From NCBI RefSeq assembly GCF_013167895.1, contig NZ_BLWC01000001.1, positions 3,596,001-3,660,000 on the forward strand: DNA of 64,000 nucleotides, in the 5' to 3' direction. This document shows positions 28,450-35,371 of this stretch, piece by piece. Each line of letters opens with the position of its first letter. Positions within the stretch are counted from its first letter, which is position 1. Source of the stretch: Streptomyces fulvorobeus. Lineage in GTDB: Bacteria > Actinomycetota > Actinomycetes > Streptomycetales > Streptomycetaceae. Made by a program: the position numbers and the translations under genes. The notes below the pieces were generated by a model. The model was not told where the DNA came from, searched no databases, and saw only the letters and a program-made list of their open reading frames with translations.

Positions 28450-28866
28450 TCAGAAGCGGAAGACGCTCCCGGTCCCGGCGTCCAGCAGACAGGCGTTGGG
28501 GTACGTCCTGCTCCACGCCACGGGCCGGCCCCGGTAGGCGCCGCTCACCTGGGCGATGACCGGCTCGTACTCCCTCGTGCACGAGTGGGGATCGCCGGGC
28601 AGCGCGTCGAGGTCCCCGCCCGCCCGGGTCAGATCGGCGCAGGCGGCTGCGGGGTCGGGGTGGCCGGGGACGGCGGCAGCGGGACACGTGAGCAGGACCG
28701 CGCGGGACCAGGTCCCCTCGGCATCGGAGACGGTCAGGGCCAGTTGGGCCTCCTCGACGGCGATCGAGGGGGCGGGGCCGGGGGCGGCGGCGGTGGAGGC
28801 GTGGGCCGTACCGGCCAGGCCGGTACCGAGGAGAACGGCCGCGACCGCGGCGGTGAGCTTGTTCAT
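28450..28866 (-). CDS. Subtilisin-inhibitor-like (SSI) secreted protease inhibitor
   Basis: A 138-residue exported protein with a signal peptide (about 1-23, cleavage after AHA). The mature part matches the SSI family: four Cys (61, 76, 96, 126) for the two conserved disulfides, the signature DPAAACADLTRAGGDLDAL and the end TGSVFRF. In SSI the reactive site is the third residue after the third Cys; here that is Arg98 (CTREYEPV), which predicts inhibition of trypsin-like rather than subtilisin-like proteases. It acts outside the cell on extracellular proteases. Confidence 0.92.
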   Translation of the reverse strand: MNKLTAAVAAVLLGTGLAGTAHASTAAAPGPAPSIAVEEAQLALTVSDAEGTWSRAVLLTCPAAAVPGHPDPAAACADLTRAGGDLDALPGDPHSCTREYEPVIAQVSGAYRGRPVAWSRTYPNACLLDAGTGSVFRF

Positions 28867-28966
28867 GGTCGGTTAACGACCTGGCCGTGAACACGTCACT
28901 CCCGGCCCGGACCTGGGGATCGTCGCGTTCGAGCCATGGACGGGCGAGAACCGCGCGATCCCGCCC

Positions 28967-29236
28967 GGCATCAATCCTGGAACGCACCCAAGTGTCGTGT
29001 TCCGATTCGATTGGCCGGAGCCGCTCCACAGTGAAATGGTCTGGCTGATCATCCACCCGCTTATGGTCTTTGCTGCACAGGAGAATCAGATTTGAGTGAA
29101 GGTTGATCAGATCCTCTGCGATTCCTCCTGCCCGGGGCCCGCCCACTGAGCGTGCGACGATGTGCGCTTCCTCCCCAAGAACAGAAGGGTCATCCGATGC
29201 CGTCCCGAGGTGGCCGGTACGGGGCTTTCTGTGTTT
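28967..29236 (-). pseudogene. HNH endonuclease remnant (3' part)
   Basis: An open stretch without a proper start encodes a fragment with HNH character: LGEEAHIVARSVGGPR, NLILLCSKDHKRVDDQP, FTVERLRPIESEHDTWV. In intact members this follows a Cys-containing N-terminal part, absent here; the frame upstream runs directly into the stop codon of the XRE gene (29237-29239), which is in the same frame. Downstream, similarity fades at about 28967 and the frame runs on into DNA antisense to the SSI gene. It marks the left edge of a lower-GC island. I treat it as non-functional. Confidence 0.6.
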
Positions 29237-30453
29237 CTAGGCTGCCGGGTGTTCAGCGAGTAGGGCAGCGACTTCCGGCACGTCCGCGTAATTCTGCAAG
29301 CGACCGAGAATGACGCGCACTCTCTCCGCCACTCTTGCTGACGGTGTGTCAGTTACAAGGAAAATGACCCGCTCGGCTACGGCTGCCGCCTCTTCTGGTT
29401 CGTTGGCGTCAGCCAGCGCCACGGCCAGCCAAGAGAGGTAAAGAGCCATTTCTCGGGTATGCGTGGCGTCATAGCCGCTGAGGACTTCCCGGAGCAAGGG
29501 CACGGCGCGCAAGGGTCGGTGAAGCTCTGTGTAGACCCGGGATTCCATGACCCGGAGTTCGCCGGCGTCGACCCAATACAGGTAGGCGGGTGATTCCGTA
29601 CCTTCGCTGTCCTCGCTCAGAGCTTGTCCAGCTTCCCCCAGCGCGCGTACAGCCTGTTGCCCGTTCTCCGTTCCTCCGGCTTTCGTGTGAGCCCACGCCA
29701 CACGGTCCAGATACAGCGCGCGCGCTTTCGGGGGGCTTCGGCCTGTGAGTCCCGGAACGCTGCCTGAGCCAAGATGAGCCCTTCGGCTTCCCGCCCTGTG
29801 TTGCTCATTTGGTAGGCCAACGATCCAGCGAGGTTTCCGGCAAGGGTGTGGTCCTCAGCCTGCCTCGCTGCGCTGATCCCTAGCCGGTAAATGCGCTCTG
29901 CCTCTTCGTGCTGCCCGGCGTCACTGGCAATCCATCCGGCAATCTGTGCCAACTCTCCGATTTGTCTGAGGAGTTGCCACCCCACGTCGCTGGTGTGCGT
30001 GCTCTCTCGGTACAGCTTCACAACGCGCCGAAGGTCCCGGAGCGCCGGGCGGATCAGGTCCCCACCTGCCAGCACGTCATCAGCCAGCCTGAGCCCATGA
30101 ACGCGCTGCTGTAGTTCGTCCACGGTGCCTATCCCGACGCGACGCCCTGTACGGCTTTCCAGCGGGCTTAGCGGGTCCTCTTCGGGCAGGAAGTCAGCCA
30201 GGGTCGGCAAAGGGGGCACAGCGGGCTTCTGAGGGGTGCTGAGGGTATCCACGGTCACGCCCAGAGCGGCAGCGAGGAACGGCAGCCATTCGCGGGGCGT
30301 GCGCTTGCCTGTCTCCCATCGGCTGACCTCCTGACGGCCGACCGGCTCACCTGCAATGCCGGCGGCCCGGCACACCTCACGCGCCAGCCGTGCCTGACTC
30401 CATCTGAGGCGGTCACGCTCGCGCCGGATGTTGGCCCCGATTTCGCTGCTCAT
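29237..30453 (-). pseudogene. XRE-type regulator with TPR-like C-terminus, frame broken by one missing base
   Basis: The restored protein has 405 residues from ATG 30453. Residues 1-70 are a helix-turn-helix of the XRE class (IGANIRRERDRLRWSQARLA, then VGRQEVSRWETGKRTP). The rest is helical and TPR-like (AGQHEEAERIYRLGISAARQ, GREAEGLILAQAA), resembling Streptomyces regulators that sense peptides or other signals. The frame breaks at a G6 run (29730-29735); adding one base joins DSQAEAPP to KARALYLDRVAWAHTKAGG and opens the part ending LLAEHPAA. Three 11-bp direct repeats lie just ahead of the start. It diverges from the radical SAM operon and probably controls it. Confidence 0.82.
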
Positions 30454-30463
30454 GTGTCCAGTC

Positions 30464-30496
30464 TGGCCGACAGTTGGCCGACACGTGGCCGCTGGA
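30464..30496. promoter_or_regulatory. Three tandem 11-bp repeats, putative XRE operator
   Basis: Three adjacent 11-bp units begin TGGCCG: TGGCCGACAGT (30464-30474), TGGCCGACACG (30475-30485) and TGGCCGCTGGA (30486-30496). The 11-bp period puts each unit on the same face of the helix. They start 11 bp upstream of the XRE ATG (30453) and lie between it and the divergent operon start at 30552, so one bound regulator could control both directions. Confidence 0.6.
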
Positions 30497-30551
30497 CCGA
30501 GATTCATTTCGGTCGGAGTGTGGACGCCGGATCGCCAACCAAGGGGACGAG

Positions 30552-30752
30552 ATGACCGCCACTCAGACGACACAGGACAGGGCCGTTGACCTCCCTTGTG
30601 GCATGGAGCCGGACCCCAAGCCCGTACCGGGGTGCGCGCACTGCGACCACCTCGCACACAACCGGGACCGAGCGCGGGCCAACGGTGACGGTAGCGGCGT
30701 GAGTGACTGCAACGTCAGGCTTGCCCGGCATTTCAAGGACGTGCACGCATGA
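30552..30752 (+). CDS. Small Cys/His protein, first gene of radical SAM operon
   Basis: A 66-residue protein from ATG 30552 with AAGGGGACGAG upstream. It has PVPGCAHCDH and a tail SDCNVRLARHFKDVHA, giving a C-x2-C then C-x6-H-x4-H arrangement that could bind zinc, plus one more Cys (LPCGMEP). No known domain is assigned. Its stop overlaps the next start in the ATGA manner (30749-30752). Possible roles are a DNA- or protein-binding adaptor or a substrate of the radical SAM enzyme; sequence does not decide. Confidence 0.65.
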   Translation: MTATQTTQDRAVDLPCGMEPDPKPVPGCAHCDHLAHNRDRARANGDGSGVSDCNVRLARHFKDVHA

Positions 30753-30991
30753 GCGTTCCCGTGAAGGCGCAGGAGCGTCCTGCGCGCGCTCTCCCAGAGC
30801 CTGAGTTGGTCAGCCTCATTGACGACCCGCACGGGCCGTACGCGGACTCACCGGCGGGTTGGTGGGACCAGTACGGCGGCGCGCTGGATATGCGGTCTGG
30901 CGTGGTCTGCCTGCCGGGGCCGGTGCATCCCCCGTCGCCGTTCCACCCCGACGAATGCCCCCACTGCGTGCAGCTCCAAGAGAACCCGTGA
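30749..30991 (+). CDS. Small Trp/Cys-containing protein of radical SAM operon
   Basis: An 80-residue protein coupled to the gene before it (ATGA overlap) and to the gene after it (GTGA overlap at 30988-30991). It has a hydrophilic, Pro-rich sequence with SPAGWWDQYGG in the middle and three Cys: one in GVVCLPGP and a CPHC near the C-terminus. Not recognised. Its small size and position just ahead of a maturase-type enzyme make it a candidate peptide substrate, but there is no known leader motif or core. Confidence 0.6.
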   Translation: MSVPVKAQERPARALPEPELVSLIDDPHGPYADSPAGWWDQYGGALDMRSGVVCLPGPVHPPSPFHPDECPHCVQLQENP

Positions 30992-31254
30992 AGTACGTAC
31001 GTCGTTTCGGGTGGTCCGTATTCGTCTTCACGGTCGCCGCGTCCAGTACGGCGATTCTCACGCTGGCCGCTACCGGCCGCCTCTGGTCTCCGCCCCTGCC
31101 GGACACATCCGAATTCGTTTCCCCACGCATTCGAATCTCGGCAGGGGCGGGGCACCAACCACCCACCGTCTCAAGGAGACGCTATGAGCGCTGCCGGCAA
31201 CCGACTCTTATTCGCGTGGCTCGAGATCACAGGACTCTGCAACGAATTCTGTGA
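30988..31254 (+). CDS. Small membrane protein of radical SAM operon (C-terminus uncertain)
   Basis: GTG 30988 starts a frame with a basic N-terminus (VKYVRRFGW) and one hydrophobic helix (SVFVFTVAASSTAILTLAA), then a Pro/Ser-rich tail. As given it runs 71 bases into the radical SAM gene, unlike the 4-base overlaps elsewhere in this operon. If one base were missing in one of the C4/G4 runs between about 31090 and 31155, the frame would instead end at TGA 31185-31187, overlapping the radical SAM ATG as ATGA and giving 66 residues. The pattern of losses in this window makes that plausible. Function unknown. Confidence 0.5.
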   Translation: MKYVRRFGWSVFVFTVAASSTAILTLAATGRLWSPPLPDTSEFVSPRIRISAGAGHQPPTVSRRRYERCRQPTLIRVARDHRTLQRIL

Positions 31255-32083
31255 TCACTGCTACGCGGACAGCGGGCCCAGGGGAACGCACGGAACCATG
31301 GCCGTGCAGGACTGGTTGAACGTGATTGACCAGCTTGCCGACATGGGCACCGTAGACGTTCAGTTCATCGGCGGAGAGCCGACGCTTTACCCGAGTCTGC
31401 CCGCGCTGATCAAGCATGCGCATGGGCGGGACCTCGGTATCGAGGTGTTCTCGAACATGACCCATATCCGCCCGGAACTGTGGGACGCATTCACGGAATA
31501 CGGCGTCAAGCTCGCCACGTCGTACTACTCGGACAGCACCGAGGAACACGACCAGGTGACGCAACTCCGAGGGGCACACAAGAAGACACGCGCCAACGTG
31601 CAAAAGGCGCTCGCGCTCGGTATCCCACTGCGGGGTGGAGTCGTCGCCGTGCGAGGCGGGCAGCGCGTACAGGAAGCGGCGCAGGACCTTACGACGCTCG
31701 GTGTCGGCACAGTTGGCGGAGACCGGACCCGCGCTTTCGGACGGGCAAGTAATGGGGCTGCCCCGACCATTGCAGACCTGTGCGGACACTGCGCCCACGA
31801 GAAGTGCGCCATCGGGCCGACCGGTGATGTTTGGCCGTGCGTCCTCGGTCGATTCCTGACCATGGGCAACGTGCTGGAAATGCCGATCTCCGATATTTGG
31901 GGCGGGGCGCAGATGACCGACGTTGCGGCCGAGATCACAGCGGTTCACGAGGGTGGCGTCCAGTCGTGCACTCCTCCGCAATTTCTGCCCATGTGCGGCC
32001 CCTGCGGTCCTTGCGTTCCCTCGGTCGGGCACTGCGACCCCAGAGAAGCGGAGAGCGCCGCTACCATCGCTGCACCGGCCTAA
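31184..32083 (+). CDS. Radical SAM / SPASM-like enzyme
   Basis: A 299-residue radical SAM protein. The [4Fe-4S] motif CxxxCxxC is at Cys19, 23 and 26 (CNEFCDHCY); the SAM-binding GGEP is at 63-66. A SPASM-like second cluster region has Cys200, 203, 208 and 219 (CGHCAHEKC, then GDVWPCV), and an unusually Cys-rich tail has five more (262, 271, 274, 277, 284; CGPCGPC). SPASM enzymes typically modify peptides or proteins, so a maturase role is likely, but no substrate is identified. The start is backed by AAGGAGA seven bases upstream. The DNA is clearly less GC-rich than the flanking core genes. Confidence 0.88.
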   Translation: MSAAGNRLLFAWLEITGLCNEFCDHCYADSGPRGTHGTMAVQDWLNVIDQLADMGTVDVQFIGGEPTLYPSLPALIKHAHGRDLGIEVFSNMTHIRPELWDAFTEYGVKLATSYYSDSTEEHDQVTQLRGAHKKTRANVQKALALGIPLRGGVVAVRGGQRVQEAAQDLTTLGVGTVGGDRTRAFGRASNGAAPTIADLCGHCAHEKCAIGPTGDVWPCVLGRFLTMGNVLEMPISDIWGGAQMTDVAAEITAVHEGGVQSCTPPQFLPMCGPCGPCVPSVGHCDPREAESAATIAAPA

Positions 32084-32109
32084 TCCGCTGATCATGAGGG
32101 AGCGCACAC

Positions 32110-32457
32110 ATGGACGATCACGGGGACGACTTCGGCCCGTGGGGATGGGAGGAGCAAGGCAACGCCATTCGGCGGACTGAGGGCGAATGGCTCACCATCG
32201 CTCGGTACGTCCGGCACGCAGCGAACAAGCTCGGTCCGGAACTCCCGTTGTGTCTCCCCGGTGAACCGCAGGAATGTGGGCGGACGGCTCAACAGCATGT
32301 GATTGCTTGGGCCGCTCATCTCAGGGCGGTTTCCCATCACCTGATCGAACAGGCCACCCCGAGCAAGGCCAGGGGTGCGCACGCAATCGGCCCCCTGTAT
32401 CAGCGGCGGTTGTCTGAGCTGAGGGAACAGAGCGCCCCCGTACAAGCCCCTCACTGA
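32110..32457 (+). CDS. Hypothetical protein, last gene of radical SAM operon
   Basis: A 115-residue protein from ATG 32110, 26 bp after the radical SAM stop. It has an acidic, Gly/Trp-rich start (MDDHGDDFGPWGWEEQGN) and then a mainly helical body (TIARYVRHAANKLGPELPL, AWAAHLRAVSHHLIEQA). Two Cys are present (LPLCLPG, ECGRT). No domain is recognised. It ends 18 bp before a good rho-independent terminator, so it closes the operon. Confidence 0.65.
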   Translation: MDDHGDDFGPWGWEEQGNAIRRTEGEWLTIARYVRHAANKLGPELPLCLPGEPQECGRTAQQHVIAWAAHLRAVSHHLIEQATPSKARGAHAIGPLYQRRLSELREQSAPVQAPH

Positions 32458-32474
32458 CCGTCAGGCCCTTGACT

Positions 32475-32521
32475 GCCCCGTCCGTGCGTCCGTCCCCCGT
32501 GGCGCATGGGCGGGGCTTTTT
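32475..32521 (+). terminator. Rho-independent terminator of the radical SAM operon
   Basis: GCCCCGTCC (32475-32483) pairs with GGGCGGGGC (32508-32516) in a 9-bp stem with one G-U pair, followed at once by TTTTT (32517-32521). It is placed 18 bp after the last stop codon of the operon. Confidence 0.75.
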
Positions 32522-32572
32522 GCTGCCTGGTCATAGCCCCAGGTCAGGGCTTCGCGGGAACCTAGGGTTCCC

Positions 32573-32893
32573 TTGATTCACGGGCACCTCTTTCCTACAC
32601 CGCTGCTCGCGGAGCATGTGCGCTGGTCACGTTACGTGTCGGCCGCAACGCTATGCGCATGGAACAGCGAAGTTCACTTTGATCCGGTACCGGCCTGGGG
32701 CCCCGCCTCCGGGCACGCCCTGCGGCACGCCGGAATCCACTTCGACGCGGTACGGGTGATCGGACTGCTCTGCGAACAGATCGCGTACGAGATCATGCAG
32801 TTCACCGACTTCCAGGCCGGACCGATCGTCCGCTCCGGCATCGGCGAGCGCAGCATGTTCTTCCTTCTGCCGCCGCAGACCGTCGCCGCCTAA
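32573..32893 (+). pseudogene. Gene remnant, possibly primase/polymerase-like family
   Basis: A 106-codon frame whose second half has protein-like character (GPASGHALRHAGIHFDAVRV and RSMFFLLPPQT), reminiscent of a Streptomyces family related to bifunctional DNA primase/polymerase N-termini. The front part has lower-GC, unrelated-looking sequence and only a TTG start. In the same frame the sequence past the TAA continues RWPPGTEVRG, which fits the family's usual continuation, so both a 5' truncation and an in-frame stop are likely. It marks the right edge of the low-GC island. The family guess is from memory. Confidence 0.4.
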
Positions 32894-33146
32894 CGCTGGC
32901 CCCCCGGTACCGAGGTCCGGGGCTGCTGCACGAACTGACTCTGGGCGTCCTGGCCGAGTCCCGGCCCCGCGGGTCATCCGGACGGGCGGGGCCGAGGTGA
33001 TCGGCGGGGCAGGCTCCCCGGTGGCGTCGGTGCCACCCGGCGAACGCACATACGGTCGGCGCCCGGCGCGGCCCCCGGGTCCGGCGCGGGGTTCGAGGCC
33101 GCGCGGCCCGCAAAACCACTGGCGGGCCGGGTCTTCGCGGACGACC

Positions 33147-33716
33147 ATGGCGCGCATGAGCGATCAGCCCGCACGATGGACCCGGGCCACCACCTACCCC
33201 GACATGTGGGTGGACCCGGACGACGATCCCCGTAACAGCGAAGGCGGCGGTACGGAAGGTGAGCTCGCCACGCTGCTGGACTTTCTCAGGGACTACCGCC
33301 TGACCCTGCTGATGAAGTGCGAGGGCCTGGACGCGGAGCAGCTGGCCCGCCGGTCGGTGCCGCCGTCGACGATGTCGCTGCTCGGCCTGGTCCGGCACCT
33401 CGCGGAGGTGGAACGGGACTGGCGCAACTGGATCAGCGAAGGCGATCCGCTGCCGAAGCTTTACGGCGCACGGGACGCGGACTTCCTCGGAGCGGTCGCC
33501 GAACAGGCTCAGGTGGACGCCGCGTTCGCGTCCCTGGAGCGCGAGCAGGCCGCGACCGACGCCGTGCTGGCCGAACACCCCGATCTCGGCGAGCGCCTGG
33601 GGAGGGACGGGGTCGCGGTCCGTGAACTGATGGTGCACAGGATCGAGGAGTACGCCCGGCACTGCGGGCAGGCCGACCTGTTGCGGGAGTGCGTCGACGG
33701 GCGGGTGGGTCAGTGA
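33147..33716 (+). CDS. DinB-family protein (DUF664-like)
   Basis: A 189-residue four-helix-bundle protein. TLLDFLRDYRLTLLMKCEGL, SLLGLVRHLAEVERDWRNW and LMVHRIEEYARHCGQADLL contain the three spaced His residues (in VRHL, VHRI and ARHC) expected to bind a metal in DinB/YfiT-like thiol-dependent enzymes. The start is ATG 33147, with 33156 as alternative. The substrate is unknown; some relatives are mycothiol-dependent. A 17-bp imperfect hairpin follows. Confidence 0.88.
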   Translation: MARMSDQPARWTRATTYPDMWVDPDDDPRNSEGGGTEGELATLLDFLRDYRLTLLMKCEGLDAEQLARRSVPPSTMSLLGLVRHLAEVERDWRNWISEGDPLPKLYGARDADFLGAVAEQAQVDAAFASLEREQAATDAVLAEHPDLGERLGRDGVAVRELMVHRIEEYARHCGQADLLRECVDGRVGQ

Positions 33717-33725
33717 CGCGGCGTC

Positions 33726-33764
33726 GAGTTCATCGGTCCGCCGGTGTGGCGGATTGGTGAACTC
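33726..33764. repeat. Long imperfect hairpin between DinB and TetR genes
   Basis: GAGTTCATCGGTCCGCC (33726-33742) faces GGCGGATTGGTGAACTC (33748-33764); 13 of 17 positions pair by Watson-Crick and most others as G-U, with a 5-nt loop. It starts 10 bp after the DinB stop, which suits a terminator, but it is also 87 bp ahead of a TetR gene and could be its operator. Confidence 0.55.
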
Positions 33765-33850
33765 GTCCCCCGGGCGAGGAGAATGGCTCGGCATCGATGG
33801 CAGAGGTGAGGGAAACCCCTCTGCTGTGCCCCTGGCCTGAGGAGGAATCG

Positions 33851-34486
33851 GTGACGGACACCAAGCTGAAGCAGCGGACCGGAGCGTCGGGGGACCGGCT
33901 TCGGGTGCGCCTGCGGGAACGACTGCTCGAAGCGGGGCTTGAGTTGTTCGGACTGTATGGGTACGCCCATACGTCCGTCGAGGCCCTGTGCGAGGAGGCC
34001 GGGGTGGCCGAGGCCGTGTTCCGGGAGGAGTACGAGTCCCCGGAGGGGTTGCTGATCGCGCTGCACAACCGCGTCTCCACGAACGGGATGCGCGCGGCGG
34101 AGAACGTCCAGCTCGCCGTGGACATCGACACGTGTACCGCGCCGGTACGGGTGCGGCGGCTCTTCGACGCGTACGTGGACGCCGTGACACGGGACCCGCG
34201 CGAGGCGCGCGTGGCGTTCGTCGAGGTGCTGGGTGTCAGCCGGGCGGTGGACGAGCACTGCCGCCGCTGGCGGGAGGCGTGGGTCGAGTTCTACACCGCC
34301 GCGACCGCGCGGGCGGTGGGGCGCGGCGAGGCGGTGAACACGGACCACAGGGCCGACGTCATCGTCATGGTCAACACGATCCACGAACTCATGGCCCACC
34401 ACAGCCGCCGGCCCCGCCGGGCGAGGCCGCAGGACGTGTCCGGCGAGCTGACGCACCTCGCGCTGACGCTGCTGACGACCGAGTAG
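33851..34486 (+). CDS. TetR-family transcriptional regulator
   Basis: A 211-residue regulator from GTG 33851 with GGAGG ten bases upstream. The helix-turn-helix region is RERLLEAGLELFGLYGYAHTSVEALCEEAGVAEAVFREEY, where the usual YxHF is replaced by FREE. The ligand-binding domain covers the rest. No obvious partner gene is adjacent on this strand, so the target is unknown. Two in-frame upstream starts exist but lack a ribosome binding site. Confidence 0.85.
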   Translation: MTDTKLKQRTGASGDRLRVRLRERLLEAGLELFGLYGYAHTSVEALCEEAGVAEAVFREEYESPEGLLIALHNRVSTNGMRAAENVQLAVDIDTCTAPVRVRRLFDAYVDAVTRDPREARVAFVEVLGVSRAVDEHCRRWREAWVEFYTAATARAVGRGEAVNTDHRADVIVMVNTIHELMAHHSRRPRRARPQDVSGELTHLALTLLTTE

Positions 34487-34617
34487 GGCGGCGGCCGGCA
34501 CGCCCCGTGGCACCGGGTCCCCCGCCCCGCACGCGGAACGAGGACCGTCCGTGAAGCCACCCCGCCGTACGAACGGCCGCCGGGGGCCGCGGGTGGGCCG
34601 CGCACAGCCCGGAGCAC

Positions 34618-35313
34618 TCACCCGGCGGCTTCCGCGGCCACGTACGGACCGCCCATGCCCCATGCCTGGTGCATCGCGTCCGCGAAGGCGGCGGCCAGTT
34701 TGTGTTCCCCGGAGGGGCAGGGGTGCGTGCCGTCGTAGGTGTCCTCGTGGATGTCGTACGCCGTGGGGTGCGAGGCCAGCAGAAGGGGCGACGCCGGCTC
34801 GTCCAGGTCGGCCACGGCCTTGGCGAGGAGCACGTTGAAGCGCTCGCACTCGTCGGCGAAGAGGGCGTCGGACTCGGCGCGGATGTTCGGGATCACCGGG
34901 AGGAGCACGGCCCTGACCCGCGGGTTCGCGGAGCGGGCCGCCGCGATGAAGGCCCTCGCGTTCGCCGCGGTCTGCTCGCAGTCCGTGTAGAAGCCGAGGT
35001 CTATCAGGCCGAGCGAGACGAGCAGGACGTCGGCGCGGGCCGCCGCGACCGCCCGCCCGATCGCCGGTGCCAGGTGGAGCCAGCCCTCACCCCACCCGGC
35101 CAGGTGCCCGCGGGCGGCGACAGGGAAGGCGGGGTCGCCGTACGCGTGGGCGACGGGGGCGTTCGCCCCGGCGTCGTACAGCTCCGTGCGGGGGCCGACC
35201 ATCTCGTAGCCGCCGGGCATCGTCGCTTCGAGGTGCTGCCACATGCGGTAGCGCCAGGTGAAGTCGCCGGAGCTCCCGATGGTCATGGAGTCACCGACGC
35301 AGAGGAAACGCAT
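34618..35313 (-). CDS. SGNH/GDSL-family hydrolase
   Basis: A 231-residue esterase/lipase-fold enzyme without signal peptide. Block I VGDSMTIG carries the nucleophilic Ser near residue 9; block V DGTHPCPSGEHKLA carries the Asp-x-x-His pair near the C-terminus. The block II/III Gly and Asn are less clear: VSLGLIDLGF replaces the usual GxND, so the oxyanion-hole Asn may be missing. The natural ester is unknown. It diverges from the secreted propeller gene with 58 bp between starts. Confidence 0.85.
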   Translation of the reverse strand: MRFLCVGDSMTIGSSGDFTWRYRMWQHLEATMPGGYEMVGPRTELYDAGANAPVAHAYGDPAFPVAARGHLAGWGEGWLHLAPAIGRAVAAARADVLLVSLGLIDLGFYTDCEQTAANARAFIAAARSANPRVRAVLLPVIPNIRAESDALFADECERFNVLLAKAVADLDEPASPLLLASHPTAYDIHEDTYDGTHPCPSGEHKLAAAFADAMHQAWGMGGPYVAAEAAG

Positions 35314-35371
35314 GGCGCAATCATTGCCGATCCCGGCTCCGGCCTGCGACGTGACGGTGGACACTTGTGCC

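Noticed and set aside
30749..30991. Calling the 80-aa protein a RiPP precursor
   Set aside because: No leader/core boundary, recognition motif or repeat typical of known precursors is visible; it stays an unnamed small protein.
28880..32900. A complete integrative element
   Set aside because: No integrase, excisionase, replication gene, tRNA or flanking direct repeats could be found, so it is only described as a lower-GC accessory island.
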